A stretch of DNA of 47,499 nt, from the NCBI RefSeq assembly GCF_902706225.1, contig NZ_CACSKB010000032.1:1-47499 (forward strand). Direction: 5' to 3'. The notes beneath the pieces were generated by a model. The model saw nothing but the letters and a program-made list of their open reading frames with translations. It searched no databases and was not told where the DNA came from. Positions within the stretch are counted from its first letter, which is position 1. Every line of letters starts with the position of its first letter. This DNA is from Microbacterium sp. 18062. Lineage in GTDB: Bacteria > Actinomycetota > Actinomycetes > Actinomycetales > Microbacteriaceae. Shown in pieces: positions 11,089-20,514 of the stretch. The position numbers were made by a program, and so were the translations under genes.

Positions 11089-11730
11089 TCAGTAGCCGAC
11101 GGCGAAGTTGTCGCGCGAGTGGCGCGGGTTCTCGATCTCGTCGAGCACGGCGACGGCGAGATCGGCGCCCGAGATGAAGGACTCGCCATCCGCGTCGGTC
11201 ACGAGCACGTGACCGCCGTCGCGGTACGCGCCCGTCCGATCCCCCGGCGCCCAGACGCCGAAGCCGCCGGCGGGGTGCACGTAGAACCAGTCGCGTCCGG
11301 ATGCATCCGCCCGCAGGTCCTCGAGCACGTCGAGAGCCTCGCGGGCCTCCGGCTTGTACTCCTCGGCGAACTCCGGGGTATCGATCAGGCGGGGTCCGCC
11401 CTCGGCGACGAGGCTGCCGCCGGCACCGCCGACGACGCCGATCCGAACGTCCTCCGGGAGCACCGAGTTCAGCTGCGCGAGCGCCGGCCGCACGAGCCCC
11501 AGCATGTCGCCTCGCGCGGCGACCGCCGAGACGACGACCTCCACGCCCTGCAACTCGGTCGCGAGGCTCGGGATGTCGAGCAGGGTCCCCTCCAGGTAGG
11601 TCGCGTGCTCCACCCGCTCGCCCGGCACGGTGCGCGCGACGGACAACACGGTGTGGCCGCGGCGGACGGCCTCGGCGACGATGTGGCTGCCGGCGTAGCC
11701 GGTGCCTCCGATGACGGCGATACGGGTCAT
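11089..11730 (-). CDS. NAD(P)-binding Rossmann-fold protein (atypical SDR, NmrA/YwnB-like)
   Basis: 213 residues. The N-terminal dinucleotide-binding motif GGTGYAGSHI (near residues 8-17) and the strand/loop VVSAVAARGD are typical of atypical SDRs that bind NAD(P)H, including redox-sensing or flavin-reductase-like members. The classic catalytic YxxxK is not obvious. WFYVHPAGGF and the GADLAVAVLDEIE end match YwnB-like proteins. It follows rlmB by 21 bases on the same strand, so probably the same operon. The function remains open. Confidence 0.82.
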   Translation of the reverse strand: MTRIAVIGGTGYAGSHIVAEAVRRGHTVLSVARTVPGERVEHATYLEGTLLDIPSLATELQGVEVVVSAVAARGDMLGLVRPALAQLNSVLPEDVRIGVVGGAGGSLVAEGGPRLIDTPEFAEEYKPEAREALDVLEDLRADASGRDWFYVHPAGGFGVWAPGDRTGAYRDGGHVLVTDADGESFISGADLAVAVLDEIENPRHSRDNFAVGY

Positions 11731-11751
11731 GCTCTGCTCCTTCGATCGAGA

Positions 11752-12756
11752 TCAGGCGGGCGGTGTCGCACGCATCGTGGACACCTGGTACAGCGCGACG
11801 GATGCGGCGATGCCGGCGTTGAGCGACTCGGTGGCGCCCGAGATCGGGATCGACACGATCTGGTCGCACGTCTCGGTGACCAGGCGCGACAGCCCCTTGC
11901 CCTCGGAGCCGACGACCACCACGACCGGCCGATCGGCCAGCTCGATCGCCGGCAGCGAGACGTCGCCGTCGCCGTCGAGGCCGAGCACGAACACGCCCTG
12001 CTTCTTGAGCTCCTTGAGCGTCGCGGTCAGGTTCGCCGCGATCGCCACGGGGATGCGGGCCGCAGCGCCCGCGCTGGTCTTCCACGCGGCGGAGTTCACC
12101 CCGGCGCTGCGTCGCTGCGGGATGAGCACGCCCTGCCCCCCGAACGCCGCGGTGGAGCGGATGATCGCACCGAGGTTGCGCGGATCGGTCACACCGTCGA
12201 GCGCCACGAGCAGCGGCGTCTCGCCGCGGTCGACGATCTGCTCCAGCAGATCCTGGGGGTGCGCGTACTCGTACGGCGGCACCTTGATCGCAACGCCCTG
12301 ATGCACACCGTCGAAGCCGGCCATGCGGTCGAGCTCGGGGCGCATCACCTCGAGGACGGGGATCCCGCGGTGCGTGGCGATCGAGAGCATCTCCTTGACC
12401 CGGTCGTCCATCTCGACGCGCTGCGCGATGTACAACGCGGTCGCCGGGATCTTCGCCCGCAGCGCCTCGAGCACGGAGTTGCGGCCCGTGACGGTCTCGG
12501 TGTCGTCGTTCTGCTTCGCGCGGCCGCCGCGGCTGGAGTTCGGCGCCTGGGAGCGCTGACCGGGTTTGCCCGTTCCTCCCGCGGCGGCGAACCGCTCCTG
12601 CGCCGCCTTCCGCTTGCCGGCGACGTGCCAGCCTCGGTCCTCGGCCTTGGGGGTCGGCCCCTTGCCCTCGAGCGCCTTGCGGCTGTGTCCGCCGGTGCCC
12701 TTGAGCGGGCCCTTCTTCTTGCCTCTGCTCGCGCCGGGGCGTCCTGGCTTCGTCAT
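11752..12756 (-). CDS. rlmB: 23S rRNA (guanosine-2'-O-)-methyltransferase RlmB
   Basis: 334 residues. After a basic, disordered N-terminal tail (1-85, Lys/Arg/Gly-rich, longer than in E. coli) come the substrate-binding domain (GRNSVLEALR, about 92) and the SPOUT domain with all three SpoU motifs: DPRNLGAIIRS, VVVVGSEGKGL and IPISGATESLNAGIAASV. The knotted fold methylates G2251 in the 23S peptidyl-transferase loop. It overlaps cysS by four bases (ATGA), a conserved cysS-rlmB arrangement. Confidence 0.96.
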   Translation of the reverse strand: MTKPGRPGASRGKKKGPLKGTGGHSRKALEGKGPTPKAEDRGWHVAGKRKAAQERFAAAGGTGKPGQRSQAPNSSRGGRAKQNDDTETVTGRNSVLEALRAKIPATALYIAQRVEMDDRVKEMLSIATHRGIPVLEVMRPELDRMAGFDGVHQGVAIKVPPYEYAHPQDLLEQIVDRGETPLLVALDGVTDPRNLGAIIRSTAAFGGQGVLIPQRRSAGVNSAAWKTSAGAAARIPVAIAANLTATLKELKKQGVFVLGLDGDGDVSLPAIELADRPVVVVVGSEGKGLSRLVTETCDQIVSIPISGATESLNAGIAASVALYQVSTMRATPPA

Positions 12757-14219
12757 CGGTTCTCCTTCGTGCGGGGCTCGGCCCCGTCCGCTCCGCGAGG
12801 CGGAGTCGTCTGTGCGGGCGACAGGCTCCAGTGAGTCCCGTCGGTGGTGTCTTCGAGGGCGATGCCGGCCGCCGCGATCGCCTCGCGGATGCGGTCGGCC
12901 GCCGCCCAGTCCTTCGTGGCGCGCGCATCGGCGCGCTGCACGATCATCGTCTGCACGAGCGCATCGAGCGCTGCCTGCTCCGGCCCCGCGACGACGGCCT
13001 CGGCAGCCTGCGCCCTTTCGAGCCCGAGCGCCGTCAGCATCGCGTTGACGGCGCGGGCGGCATCGATCGCCGCGGCGTCGTCGGCGTCGATCGCGGCGTT
13101 GCCCGCGCGCACCGTCTCGTGGAGTACGGCGAGCGCCTGCGGCACGCCGAGGTCGTCGTCCATGGCGGCGACGAACGCGTCGGGCAGGGCGCTGTGGACG
13201 AGGACGGCCGGGTCGGCTCCCGCGTACCGCAGAACGCGCTGAAGGAAGCCCTGGATCCGGTCGAGCGCCGCCTCCGCCTCGTCGAAGGCGCGGTCCGAGA
13301 CGTCGAGACTCGAGCGGTAGTGCGCGGCGCCCAGGGCATACCGCACGACGAGCGGGTCGCGGGTGGCGAGCGCGTCGGCGGCGAGCGCGACGTTGCCGAG
13401 GGACTTCGACATCTTCTGCCCGTCGACCGTCACGAGTCCGTTGTGCACCCAGTACCGGGCGAACGCGTCGCCCGCCGCGGTCGACTGGGCCAGTTCGTTC
13501 TCATGGTGCGGGAACCGCAGGTCGAGTCCGCCGCCGTGGATGTCGAACTCGGCGCCGAGGTAGCGCCGCGACATGGCCGAGCACTCGATGTGCCAGCCGG
13601 GACGGCCCGCTCCCCACGGCGCCGACCACACCGCATCCGCCGGCTCGCCCGGCTTCGCGCCCTTCCACAGGGCGAAGTCGTGCGGGTCGCGCTTGCCGCG
13701 GGGGTCCGCATCCGTCGCCGCCTCCATCGCATCGACCGACTGGTGGGTCAGCGCCCCGTACTCGCGCCACGAGCGCACGTCGAAGTAGACGTCTCCCGAT
13801 CCGTCGGGGGCACGATACGCGTGGCCGCGCGCGATGAGCAGTTCGATGAGCTCGATCATCTGCGGGATGGATCCGGTGGCCCGCGGCTCGTAGGTGGGCG
13901 CGGCGATGCCGATCTCGGCATAGGCGCGGGAGAACTCGAGCTCCATGCGATAGGCCAGTGCCCACCACGGCTCGCCGTCTGTCGCGTTCGCCAGCACCTT
14001 GTCGTCGATGTCGGTGACGTTGCGCACGAACGTGACCCGGCCGAAGCGATGCTCGAGCCAGCGTCGCAGGATGTCGAAGCCGAGCGCCGCACGCAGGTGC
14101 CCGATGTGCGGGCCCGACTGCACCGTCGGCCCGCAGACGTACATCGTGACGTTTCCGGGATCGAGCGGCACGAAGTCGCGCAGCGCCTGCGCCTGGGTGT
14201 CGTAGAGCCGGACCGTCAC
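12753..14219 (-). CDS. cysS: Cysteinyl-tRNA synthetase
   Basis: 488 residues, a normal length for this class Ia enzyme. HIGH at 38-41, KMSKS at 269-273, and zinc ligands C29 (MYVCGPTV), C213 (IECSAM) and H238 (PHHENE). The C-terminal anticodon-binding region is helical. It is not the mycothiol enzyme MshC: the KMSKS loop and length fit true CysRS. First gene of the cysS-rlmB operon, and divergent from the EamA transporter gene. Confidence 0.97.
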   Translation of the reverse strand: MTVRLYDTQAQALRDFVPLDPGNVTMYVCGPTVQSGPHIGHLRAALGFDILRRWLEHRFGRVTFVRNVTDIDDKVLANATDGEPWWALAYRMELEFSRAYAEIGIAAPTYEPRATGSIPQMIELIELLIARGHAYRAPDGSGDVYFDVRSWREYGALTHQSVDAMEAATDADPRGKRDPHDFALWKGAKPGEPADAVWSAPWGAGRPGWHIECSAMSRRYLGAEFDIHGGGLDLRFPHHENELAQSTAAGDAFARYWVHNGLVTVDGQKMSKSLGNVALAADALATRDPLVVRYALGAAHYRSSLDVSDRAFDEAEAALDRIQGFLQRVLRYAGADPAVLVHSALPDAFVAAMDDDLGVPQALAVLHETVRAGNAAIDADDAAAIDAARAVNAMLTALGLERAQAAEAVVAGPEQAALDALVQTMIVQRADARATKDWAAADRIREAIAAAGIALEDTTDGTHWSLSPAQTTPPRGADGAEPRTKENR

Positions 14220-14281
14220 CGTCCCAGCCTACCGGCGGCCCCTGTCACGGGCCCGTCACACGGCCGCGGTAGAAAAGGAGG

Positions 14282-15259
14282 ATGCTTCCCGTGCTCGCCG
14301 TCGTCATCGCCGCGGTGCTCTTCGGCACGACCGGCACCGCACAGGTGCTCGGCCCCGAGGGCACGAGCCCGCTCGGCGTCGGCGCGATGCGGCTGGTCGT
14401 CGGCGGCACCGCGCTCGCCCTCCTCGGATTCGGGCTCGCCCGGCGGCAGCGGCGCCGCGCGACGACTCCCGCCAAGCGGCCGACGATGCGGAGGTCCCCG
14501 GGAGGGACGCCCGCATCGTCCCGGCCGGCCATCGGCCGGAGGCCGCTGACCCGGCGCGCGTTCGTGCTGATGGCGCTGACGGGCATCTGCCTCGCGGCCT
14601 ACCAGCCCCTGTTCTTCCTCGGCACGGAGCGCTCCGGCGTCGCCGTCGGCACCGTGATCGCGCTCGGATCCGCCCCCGTGCTCGCCGGGATCATCGAATG
14701 GGCGCTGACCCGCCGCATCCCACGCCGGGCATGGATGGTCGCGACCGCGCTCGCCCTGCTCGGCGTCGTGCTGCTCGCGCTCGGCGCGGGAGACGGGGGC
14801 GGTGCCGACCCGATCGGCGTCCTCGGATCGCTCGGCGCGGGAGCGTCGTTCGCGGTGTTCGCCAATGCCCAGCGCCGCCTGATGGACGACGGGTGGGATC
14901 CTTTCACCGTCGCGGGCGCCATGGGACTCGGCTCGGCCCTGACGGCGCTCGTCATGCTGCCGTTCACGTCACTCGACTGGATCGGCGAGCCCGCCGGCAT
15001 CGCCATGGCGCTGTGGCTCGGGATCGCGACGATCGCGGTCGCGTACACGCTGTTCACCTGGGGCCTGCAGCGCCTCACGGCAGCGACAGCCGCGACGCTC
15101 ACCCTCGCCGAGCCCCTCACGGCGGCGTCCCTCGGGATCACGGTGCTCGGCGAGCGCCTCGCCCCCGTCGCGCTCGCGGGCCTGGCCGTCCTCGGTGCGG
15201 GTCTCGTGCTCCTCGCCTGGGGATACCGGACTCCCCGCCCCTTCGCCGTGGAGGGTTGA
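14282..15259 (+). CDS. EamA/RhaT-type DMT permease
   Basis: 325 residues with about ten transmembrane helices in two EamA repeats. The first repeat carries the conserved start LFGTTGTAQVLGP. The second ends in TLTLAEPLTAASLGITVLGE, the best EamA signature. A basic loop (residues 58-98, RRQRRRATTPAK) separates helices 2 and 3. Likely an exporter of amino acids or metabolites, substrate unknown. The ATG follows AAAAGGAGG. Two bases separate its stop from the GTG of the GNAT gene, so the two are probably cotranscribed. Confidence 0.87.
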   Translation: MLPVLAVVIAAVLFGTTGTAQVLGPEGTSPLGVGAMRLVVGGTALALLGFGLARRQRRRATTPAKRPTMRRSPGGTPASSRPAIGRRPLTRRAFVLMALTGICLAAYQPLFFLGTERSGVAVGTVIALGSAPVLAGIIEWALTRRIPRRAWMVATALALLGVVLLALGAGDGGGADPIGVLGSLGAGASFAVFANAQRRLMDDGWDPFTVAGAMGLGSALTALVMLPFTSLDWIGEPAGIAMALWLGIATIAVAYTLFTWGLQRLTAATAATLTLAEPLTAASLGITVLGERLAPVALAGLAVLGAGLVLLAWGYRTPRPFAVEG

Positions 15260-15261
15260 TC

Positions 15262-15720
15262 GTGATCGACATCCGAGAAGACGACCCGACGACACCGCCG
15301 GCACGCGATCTCATCACCGCGCACCTCGCCGGGATGCACGAGAACTCTCCCGCCGAGAGCGTCCACGCCCTCGGGATCGACGCGCTCGCAGACCCGTCGG
15401 TGCGGTTCTGGTCGGCGTGGATCGGCGGCGAGATCGCCGGCATCGGCGCCCTGAAGCGCCTCGATGCGGCGCGTGGCGAGATCAAGTCGATGCGGGTCGC
15501 CGATGCCTTCCGCGGCACGGGCGTGGGCCGCCGGATGCTGCGACACATCATCGCGGATGCGCGGGCCCGTGCGGTCACGAGCCTCTGGCTCGAGACCGGC
15601 AGCTCGCCCGAGTTCGTCCCGGCGGTGCGTCTCTACGAGAGCGAGGGCTTCGCCGTCTGCGGTCCGTTCGCCGACTACGTCGAGGATCCGCACTCGCTCT
15701 TCATGACCCACACGCTCTGA
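15262..15720 (+). CDS. GNAT family N-acetyltransferase
   Basis: 152 residues with the GNAT fold: the acetyl-CoA pyrophosphate loop RGTGVGRRML (motif A), preceded by the strand GEIKSMRVADAF, followed by SLWLETGSSPEFVPAVRLYESEGF (motif B). The order matches PaiA/RimI-like acetyltransferases. The substrate is unknown. The GTG start follows GGAGGG in the tail of the EamA gene. The TGA stop is also the first three bases of a 95-bp tandem repeat. Confidence 0.87.
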   Translation: MIDIREDDPTTPPARDLITAHLAGMHENSPAESVHALGIDALADPSVRFWSAWIGGEIAGIGALKRLDAARGEIKSMRVADAFRGTGVGRRMLRHIIADARARAVTSLWLETGSSPEFVPAVRLYESEGFAVCGPFADYVEDPHSLFMTHTL

Positions 15721-15907
15721 CCCGAAAGTCTCCCCGCCCCGGTTCTGTTGAACAAGCGCATTGCCTGGACTCTCCCCACCCCACAGAGCGTCCCGCAGGG
15801 GTGCTGAGCAGCTGACCCGAAAGTCTCCCCGCCCCGGTTCTGTTGAACAGGCGCATTGCCTGGACTTTCCCCACCCCACGGAGCGTCCCGCAGGGGTGCT
15901 GAGCAGC
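15718..15907 (+). repeat. Two tandem 95-bp repeats starting at a stop codon
   Basis: Both units (15718-15812 and 15813-15907) begin TGACCCGAAAGTCTCCCCGC and end GTGCTGAGCAGC; they differ at only a few positions. The first unit uses the TGA stop of the GNAT gene as its first three bases. A third TGACCCGAAAGTC start follows at 15908. Confidence 0.9.
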
Positions 15908-16002
15908 TGACCCGAAAGTCCTCACGCTTCGTCTCGCTGCGCTCGCGGCCCCTGAGCGAGGAGCGCAAGCTCCGAGACGAAGGGCAGCGGCCGAAAGGCT
16001 CA
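15908..16002. repeat. Repeat remnant and inverted CTTCGTCTCG module
   Basis: Begins with a third TGACCCGAAAGTC, then contains CTTCGTCTCG (15928-15937) and its inverted copy CGAGACGAAG (15973-15982) around CCCCTGAGCGAGGAGCGCAAG. It ends on the TCA that is the ispDF stop on the minus strand. It may serve as a terminator between the convergent GNAT and ispDF genes. Confidence 0.7.
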
Positions 16003-17199
16003 GGATGCGGGCACGAGCTGGGCGACGGCGAACGCCGCGACGCCCTCGGCACGGCCGGTGAAACCCAGGCCGTCGGTCGTCGTCGCAGACACCGAGACCG
16101 GCGCTCCGCCGAGCGCGTCGGACAGCGCCGTCTCGGCCTCGCGGCGACGGGCGGCGAAACGCGGACGCGCGGCCTGCACCTGCACCGACACGTTGGAGAT
16201 CGCCCAGCCCGCCTCGCCGAGGAGTGCCCGCGTGCGGGCGAGGAACACGCCGGCGTGCGCACCGCTGTACTCGGGACGATCGGTGCCGAAGTGCGTGCCG
16301 ATGTCGCCGAGCCCCGCCCCAGACAGCAGCGCGTCGACGATGGCGTGCGCGACCGCGTCGCCGTCGGAGTGCCCCGACAGCGCCGGCTCACCGGGCCAGG
16401 CGAGACCGGCGAGCCACAGCTCTCCTTCCCCGCCGAAGGCGTGCACGTCGGTGCCGACTCCCACGCGCGGGCCCCGCGCGGCGCGGTCCAGCGTGACCGG
16501 ATGCGGCCGGCTCGGGGCGACCAGCGCACGCGCACGCTCGAGATCCGCGGGCGTCGTGATCTTGAACCCCCGCGCGTCGCCCTCGACGGCGGCGACACGA
16601 TGCCCGGCCGCGGCGACGAGGGCCGCGTCGTCGGTGAACTCCCGGTCGGCCGCGGCGTATGCGGCGACGAGCACGTCGCGGCGGAACCCCTGCGGGGTCT
16701 GCGCGGCGCCGAGCTCCGCGCGGTCCACGACGCCGAGCACCTCGCCCTCACCGATGCGCTTGATGGTGTCGACGACCGGCAGCGCGGGGATCGCGCCCCA
16801 TCCGGTCTCGTCGATCGCACGGATGACGCGTTCGAAGACGTCGGGCGGGGTGAGCGCACGCGCGGCGTCGTGCACCAGAACGATCTCGACATCCGCCCAG
16901 ACGCCGCCGAGGCCGGCCGCGACCGAGCGCTGACGAGTGTCGCTCCCGGTGACGACCGAGACGAGATCGCGCCGGTCGCCCGCGGCCGCGTAGGCCTCGG
17001 TCAACGCCTCGCCCTCCCGGCCCGCGGGGGCGACGACGACGACCTGCGCCCGGGGACCCGCGAGCACTCCTTCGAGCGCATGACGCAGGATGCTGTGCCC
17101 GTCGATGCCGACGAACGCCTTCGGAACGCCCTCGCCGAGACGGGTGCCCGATCCTGCGGCGACCACGATCACCGCGATGCGCGGCACCGGTGCGACCAT
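16000..17199 (-). CDS. ispDF: Bifunctional IspD/IspF (MEP pathway)
   Basis: A 399-residue fusion. The N-terminal half (about 1-230) is 2-C-methyl-D-erythritol 4-phosphate cytidylyltransferase: [33 protein letters not shown]. The C-terminal half (about 245-399) is 2-C-methyl-D-erythritol 2,4-cyclodiphosphate synthase: GTDVHAF (D251, H253), [17 protein letters not shown] (H285) and [16 protein letters not shown]. It therefore supplies two steps of isoprenoid synthesis. It lies 15 bases after carD on the same strand; carD-ispD-ispF is a conserved order in actinobacteria (Rv3583c-Rv3581c in M. tuberculosis, where IspD and IspF are separate). Confidence 0.96.
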   Translation of the reverse strand: MVAPVPRIAVIVVAAGSGTRLGEGVPKAFVGIDGHSILRHALEGVLAGPRAQVVVVAPAGREGEALTEAYAAAGDRRDLVSVVTGSDTRQRSVAAGLGGVWADVEIVLVHDAARALTPPDVFERVIRAIDETGWGAIPALPVVDTIKRIGEGEVLGVVDRAELGAAQTPQGFRRDVLVAAYAAADREFTDDAALVAAAGHRVAAVEGDARGFKITTPADLERARALVAPSRPHPVTLDRAARGPRVGVGTDVHAFGGEGELWLAGLAWPGEPALSGHSDGDAVAHAIVDALLSGAGLGDIGTHFGTDRPEYSGAHAGVFLARTRALLGEAGWAISNVSVQVQAARPRFAARRREAETALSDALGGAPVSVSATTTDGLGFTGRAEGVAAFAVAQLVPAS

Positions 17200-17214
17200 C
17201 GGAGCGTCAGCGAC

Positions 17215-17697
17215 TCAGCTGGCGAGAACCTCGTCGAGAAGGATGCTGGCCTTCTCCTCGTCGGTCTTCTCCGCGAGCGCGAGCTCGGAGACGAGGATCT
17301 GCTTCGCCTTGGCGAGCATGCGCTTCTCCCCGGCCGAGAGACCGCGGTCCTGGTCACGACGCCACAGGTCGCGCACGACCTCGCTGACCTTGATGACGTC
17401 GCCGGAGGCGAGCTTCTCGAGGTTCGCCTTGTACCGGCGCGACCAGTTGGTGGGCTCCTCGGTGAACGGTGCGCGCAGCACGTCGAACACGCGCTCCAGG
17501 CCGTCCTTGCCGATGACGTCGCGCACGCCGACCAGGTCGACGTTGTCCGCGGGGACCTCGATCACCAGATCGCCTTGGGTGACGTTGAGCTTCAAGTACT
17601 TCTTGGTCTCGCCCTTGATGACGCGTTCCTTGACCTCGATGATCGTCGCGGCACCGTGGTGGGGGTAAACGACCGTTTCGCCAACCTCAAAAAGCAT
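17215..17697 (-). CDS. carD: CarD family RNA polymerase-binding regulator
   Basis: 160 residues. N-terminal RNAP beta-binding Tudor-like domain ([17 protein letters not shown]..., about 1-60) and C-terminal helical DNA-binding domain with the conserved tryptophan ([17 protein letters not shown]). It stabilises open promoter complexes, mainly at rRNA genes, and is essential in mycobacteria. The ATG at 17697 has GAAAGGA ten bases upstream; the longer in-frame extension is a shadow of the divergent lipoprotein gene. Cotranscribed with ispDF. Confidence 0.96.
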   Translation of the reverse strand: MLFEVGETVVYPHHGAATIIEVKERVIKGETKKYLKLNVTQGDLVIEVPADNVDLVGVRDVIGKDGLERVFDVLRAPFTEEPTNWSRRYKANLEKLASGDVIKVSEVVRDLWRRDQDRGLSAGEKRMLAKAKQILVSELALAEKTDEEKASILLDEVLAS

Positions 17698-17872
17698 GGA
17701 GTTATGTCCTTTCGGCAACGACCAGGATACCACAGAGCGCAATGCGCTAAGGTTCGCGCCCTGGCATCCGTCCCCGCCGATCGTCGCGTTCGGGCCCGTC
17801 CCGGCGCGGGGCGGCGGCGCGGCGTCGACCCCGTAGGATGACAGGGAAGCCGTCTGCATTGTGGGAGGAACC

Positions 17873-18349
17873 GTGAGAACGCGCCTGATCGCGTCAATCG
17901 CCGTGGGCGCCGCCGTCGTCCTGGGAACGAGCGGATGCGCCATGCTCGCACCGCAGGGAACGACCATCCAGTACTCCCCCGCCGACGGGATGAACGTCCC
18001 CGACTCGAGCGGCCCGCTCCAGGTGCGCAACGCCCTGATCGTCGCGAACGAGGACGGCAGCGAGGGCAACCTCGTGGCCGCGATCGTCAATGCGAGCGAC
18101 GCCGCCGAGGTCCTGAACATCGAGGTCGGCGAAGGCGCCGGCGCCGTGGCGCTCACCGTGAGGGTTCCGGCCGGTTCCGTCAAGAGCCTCGGCGACGGCG
18201 AGACCCGGCCTCTGCTCATCCAGGGACTCGACACCATCCCGGGCGCCACCGTCTCGGTCTACTTCCAGTCCGGCGACGGCGAAGGCGCACGCACCGACAT
18301 CCCCGTGCTCGACGGCACCCTGGACTACCTCGCCCCGCTCGTCCCGTAG
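17873..18349 (+). CDS. LpqE-like lipoprotein
   Basis: 158 residues with an N-terminal lipoprotein signal: basic RTR, hydrophobic stretch, lipobox TSGC, with the lipidated cysteine near residue 23. The mature part is a single beta-rich domain ([36 protein letters not shown], then [10 protein letters not shown]), resembling actinobacterial LpqE. In M. tuberculosis lpqE (Rv3584) is likewise divergent from carD, which supports the name. The function is unknown. The GTG at 17873 is chosen because GGGAGGA precedes it; an upstream GTG would place that site inside the gene. Confidence 0.75.
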   Translation: MRTRLIASIAVGAAVVLGTSGCAMLAPQGTTIQYSPADGMNVPDSSGPLQVRNALIVANEDGSEGNLVAAIVNASDAAEVLNIEVGEGAGAVALTVRVPAGSVKSLGDGETRPLLIQGLDTIPGATVSVYFQSGDGEGARTDIPVLDGTLDYLAPLVP

Positions 18350-18364
18350 GACGCGACGGACCGG

Positions 18365-18400
18365 AAGGAGGGCGCCCCCGCGGGAGCGCCCTCCTTCTCT
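18365..18400. terminator. Bidirectional terminator between the LpqE-like gene and regX3
   Basis: An 11-bp perfect stem (AAGGAGGGCGC / GCGCCCTCCTT) with a 10-nt loop, followed on the plus strand by CTCTTCTCG. It lies between convergent genes. Confidence 0.85.
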
Positions 18401-18409
18401 TCTCGTCCC

Positions 18410-19093
18410 TCAGGCCTCGAAGCGGTAGCCCAGACCTCGCACCGTGACGAGCATGACCGGATCGCCCGGGCTCTGCTCGATCCGCGACCGGATGCGCTTG
18501 ATGTGCACATCGAGCGTCTTCGTGTCGCCGAAGTAGTCGGTGCCCCACACGCGATCGATCAGCTGTCCGCGCGTGAGAACGCGTCCGGCGTTGCGCATCA
18601 GCACCTCGAGCAGCTCGAACTCCTTGAGGGGCATGTTGATCTCCGCCCCGGCGACCGACACCGTATGGCGGTCGATGTCGAGCACGACACGACCGTTGCT
18701 CAGCACCCGGTCGTCGAGGTCGGCCTCGACCTGCGCGAATCGACGCAGCACGGCGCGCATGCGGGCCAGCAGCTCGCGCGCGGAGTACGGCTTCGTGACA
18801 TAGTCGTCGGCGCCGAGCTCGAGCCCGACGACGATGTCCACCTCGCTGTCCTTGGCGGTCAGCATGATGACCGGGACGGTGGAGTACGACCGGATCTGCC
18901 GGCAGACCTCCGTCCCGGACATGCCGGGGAGCATGAGGTCGAGCAGCACGATGTCGGCACCCCGATCGCGGAAGGCGACCAGGGCGGTGGCGCCGTCTTC
19001 GGCGATCTCCACCTCGAACCCTTCGCGCCGGAGCAGGTAGGCGAGAGGATCGGCGAGATCCGGCTCGTCTTCGACGATCAGGACGCGGGTCAT
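18410..19093 (-). CDS. regX3: Response regulator RegX3 (OmpR/PhoB family)
   Basis: 227 residues. Receiver domain 1-118 with the acidic pocket EDE (9-10), phospho-acceptor D52 (LLDLMLPG), T79 and K101 (YVTKPYS); winged-helix DNA-binding domain 128-227 ending VTVRGLGYRFEA. Partner of SenX3; in actinobacteria the pair activates the phosphate-starvation regulon (pst, phoA, ppk). Overlaps senX3 by four bases (ATGA). Matching direct-repeat boxes occur before phoU, ppk1 and pstS in this window. Confidence 0.95.
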   Translation of the reverse strand: MTRVLIVEDEPDLADPLAYLLRREGFEVEIAEDGATALVAFRDRGADIVLLDLMLPGMSGTEVCRQIRSYSTVPVIMLTAKDSEVDIVVGLELGADDYVTKPYSARELLARMRAVLRRFAQVEADLDDRVLSNGRVVLDIDRHTVSVAGAEINMPLKEFELLEVLMRNAGRVLTRGQLIDRVWGTDYFGDTKTLDVHIKRIRSRIEQSPGDPVMLVTVRGLGYRFEA

Positions 19094-20346
19094 TCGGTGA
19101 CTCCGTTCATCGGTTCAACGGGAGGAGGGACGGGCTTCGTGGCGGCGGAGTCGGCGAACACCTTCTTGAGCTTCTTGGGGCGCCGCTTCGACCGCGCGTC
19201 CTTCCCCGGATCGAGGGGATCGGGCGCGGACGCCAGCGGAAGCTGGATGGTGAACGTCGAGCCGTGTCCGACCCGCGACCAGATACGCACCTCACCGCCG
19301 TGGCGTTGCACGGCGTGCTTGACGATCGACAGCCCGAGCCCGGTGCCACCGGTGCGCCGCGACCGGGCCTGATCGGACCGGTAGAAGCGTTCGAAGACAC
19401 GCTGCTGGTCCTCTTCGGAGATGCCGATGCCGCGATCGGTGACCGCGATCTCGACCACGTTGTGCACCCGCTTGACGCCGATCCCGACGCTCGAGCCGTG
19501 CGACGAGTACGCGACCGCGTTCGCCACGAGGTTGCCGAGCGCCTCGGAGAGGATCTGCTGGTCGCCGCGTACGAACAGGCCGCGCGTGCCACCGCGCACG
19601 AGCGTGACGCCCGCCGAGGAGGCGGGCAGCGCGTGGGCTTCGACGGCCGCCGTGACCACGGCGTCGACCGAGACGTCGCGCACCTCCGCCAGTTCATCGG
19701 CGGACTGCAGCCGGGAGAGGTTCATGACCCGCGAGGTGAGGGACCCGAGGCGCGCGGCCTCGGCGTTCAGGCGTGCCGCGAAGATCCGCACCTGCGCGGG
19801 GTCGTCGGCCGCGGACTCGATCGCCTCCGAGAGAAGGCTGATCGCCCCGACCGGGGTCTTCAGCTCGTGCGAGGTGTTCGCCACGAAGTCGCGTCGCATC
19901 TGCTCGACCCGCTCGCGTTCGGTGATGTCGCGGACGACCAGCAGCACGAGACGGGGCGAGATGACCGTCGCCCGCGCGGAGACCAGACGCGGCTCCGCGG
20001 GCGTGGCGGCGCGTCGGAGCGTGAGGCTGGCCGTTCCGTGCCCGCCGCCCGCGCGCACCGAGCGGGCGAGCTCGCGGAGCCGGTCGTCGGGCAGGGTCTC
20101 GCCCAGCTGTATCCCGAACGCCTCCGCGCTCGCGGAGGACGCGCGCACGGTGCCGGATGCATCCACCACCACGGCACTGTCGTCCATGGCCGCGAGCACG
20201 TCGCTCACGCCCTCCGGAACGGCGTTGGAGTTGCGCGCCTGAACCCGGTCGCGCGCCCGCAGCGCGATGATGATGAGCAGGGCCACCGCTCCACCGATGA
20301 CGACCCCCATCACGAGGGCGAGCAGCGGAAGCTGCGTCGAGTTCAT
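19090..20346 (-). CDS. senX3: Sensor histidine kinase SenX3
   Basis: 418 residues. One N-terminal transmembrane helix (8-29) with a very short external part, a cytoplasmic PAS-like domain (about 45-145), HisKA with phospho-acceptor H160 (NTSHELKTPVGA), HATPase with N (LGNLVANAVAYSS), G1 (VTDRGIGI) and G2 (GGTGLGLSIVK) boxes, then a Lys-rich C-terminal tail (RSKRRPKKLKK). In mycobacteria SenX3 senses phosphate status through PhoU and Pst rather than ligand. senX3-regX3 lies divergent from phoU with a Pho-box-like triplet in between. Confidence 0.95.
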   Translation of the reverse strand: MNSTQLPLLALVMGVVIGGAVALLIIIALRARDRVQARNSNAVPEGVSDVLAAMDDSAVVVDASGTVRASSASAEAFGIQLGETLPDDRLRELARSVRAGGGHGTASLTLRRAATPAEPRLVSARATVISPRLVLLVVRDITERERVEQMRRDFVANTSHELKTPVGAISLLSEAIESAADDPAQVRIFAARLNAEAARLGSLTSRVMNLSRLQSADELAEVRDVSVDAVVTAAVEAHALPASSAGVTLVRGGTRGLFVRGDQQILSEALGNLVANAVAYSSHGSSVGIGVKRVHNVVEIAVTDRGIGISEEDQQRVFERFYRSDQARSRRTGGTGLGLSIVKHAVQRHGGEVRIWSRVGHGSTFTIQLPLASAPDPLDPGKDARSKRRPKKLKKVFADSAATKPVPPPVEPMNGVTE

Positions 20347-20417
20347 GGCTCCAGCGTAAATGGGCGATGAACCGATGCCGGTTCCGCAGGCCGCGCCGGC
20401 GACGCCGCACCGGTACT

Positions 20418-20446
20418 ATTCACTCCTCCGGCACCGTTCGTTAACC
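20418..20446. promoter_or_regulatory. Pho-box-like direct repeats between senX3 and phoU
   Basis: Three heptamers at an exact 11-bp period: ATTCACT (20418), CGGCACC (20429) and GTTAACC (20440). The consensus for actinobacterial PhoP/RegX3 units is GTTCACC with 11-bp spacing; units one and three match at 5 and 6 of 7 positions. It could serve both divergent genes. Confidence 0.55.
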
Positions 20447-20514
20447 TTCGGACGCGACAATCGCGGAGGCTGCGGCTACGTGCTGCCCATCGACCCCAGG
20501 AAGGTACCTGTTCC

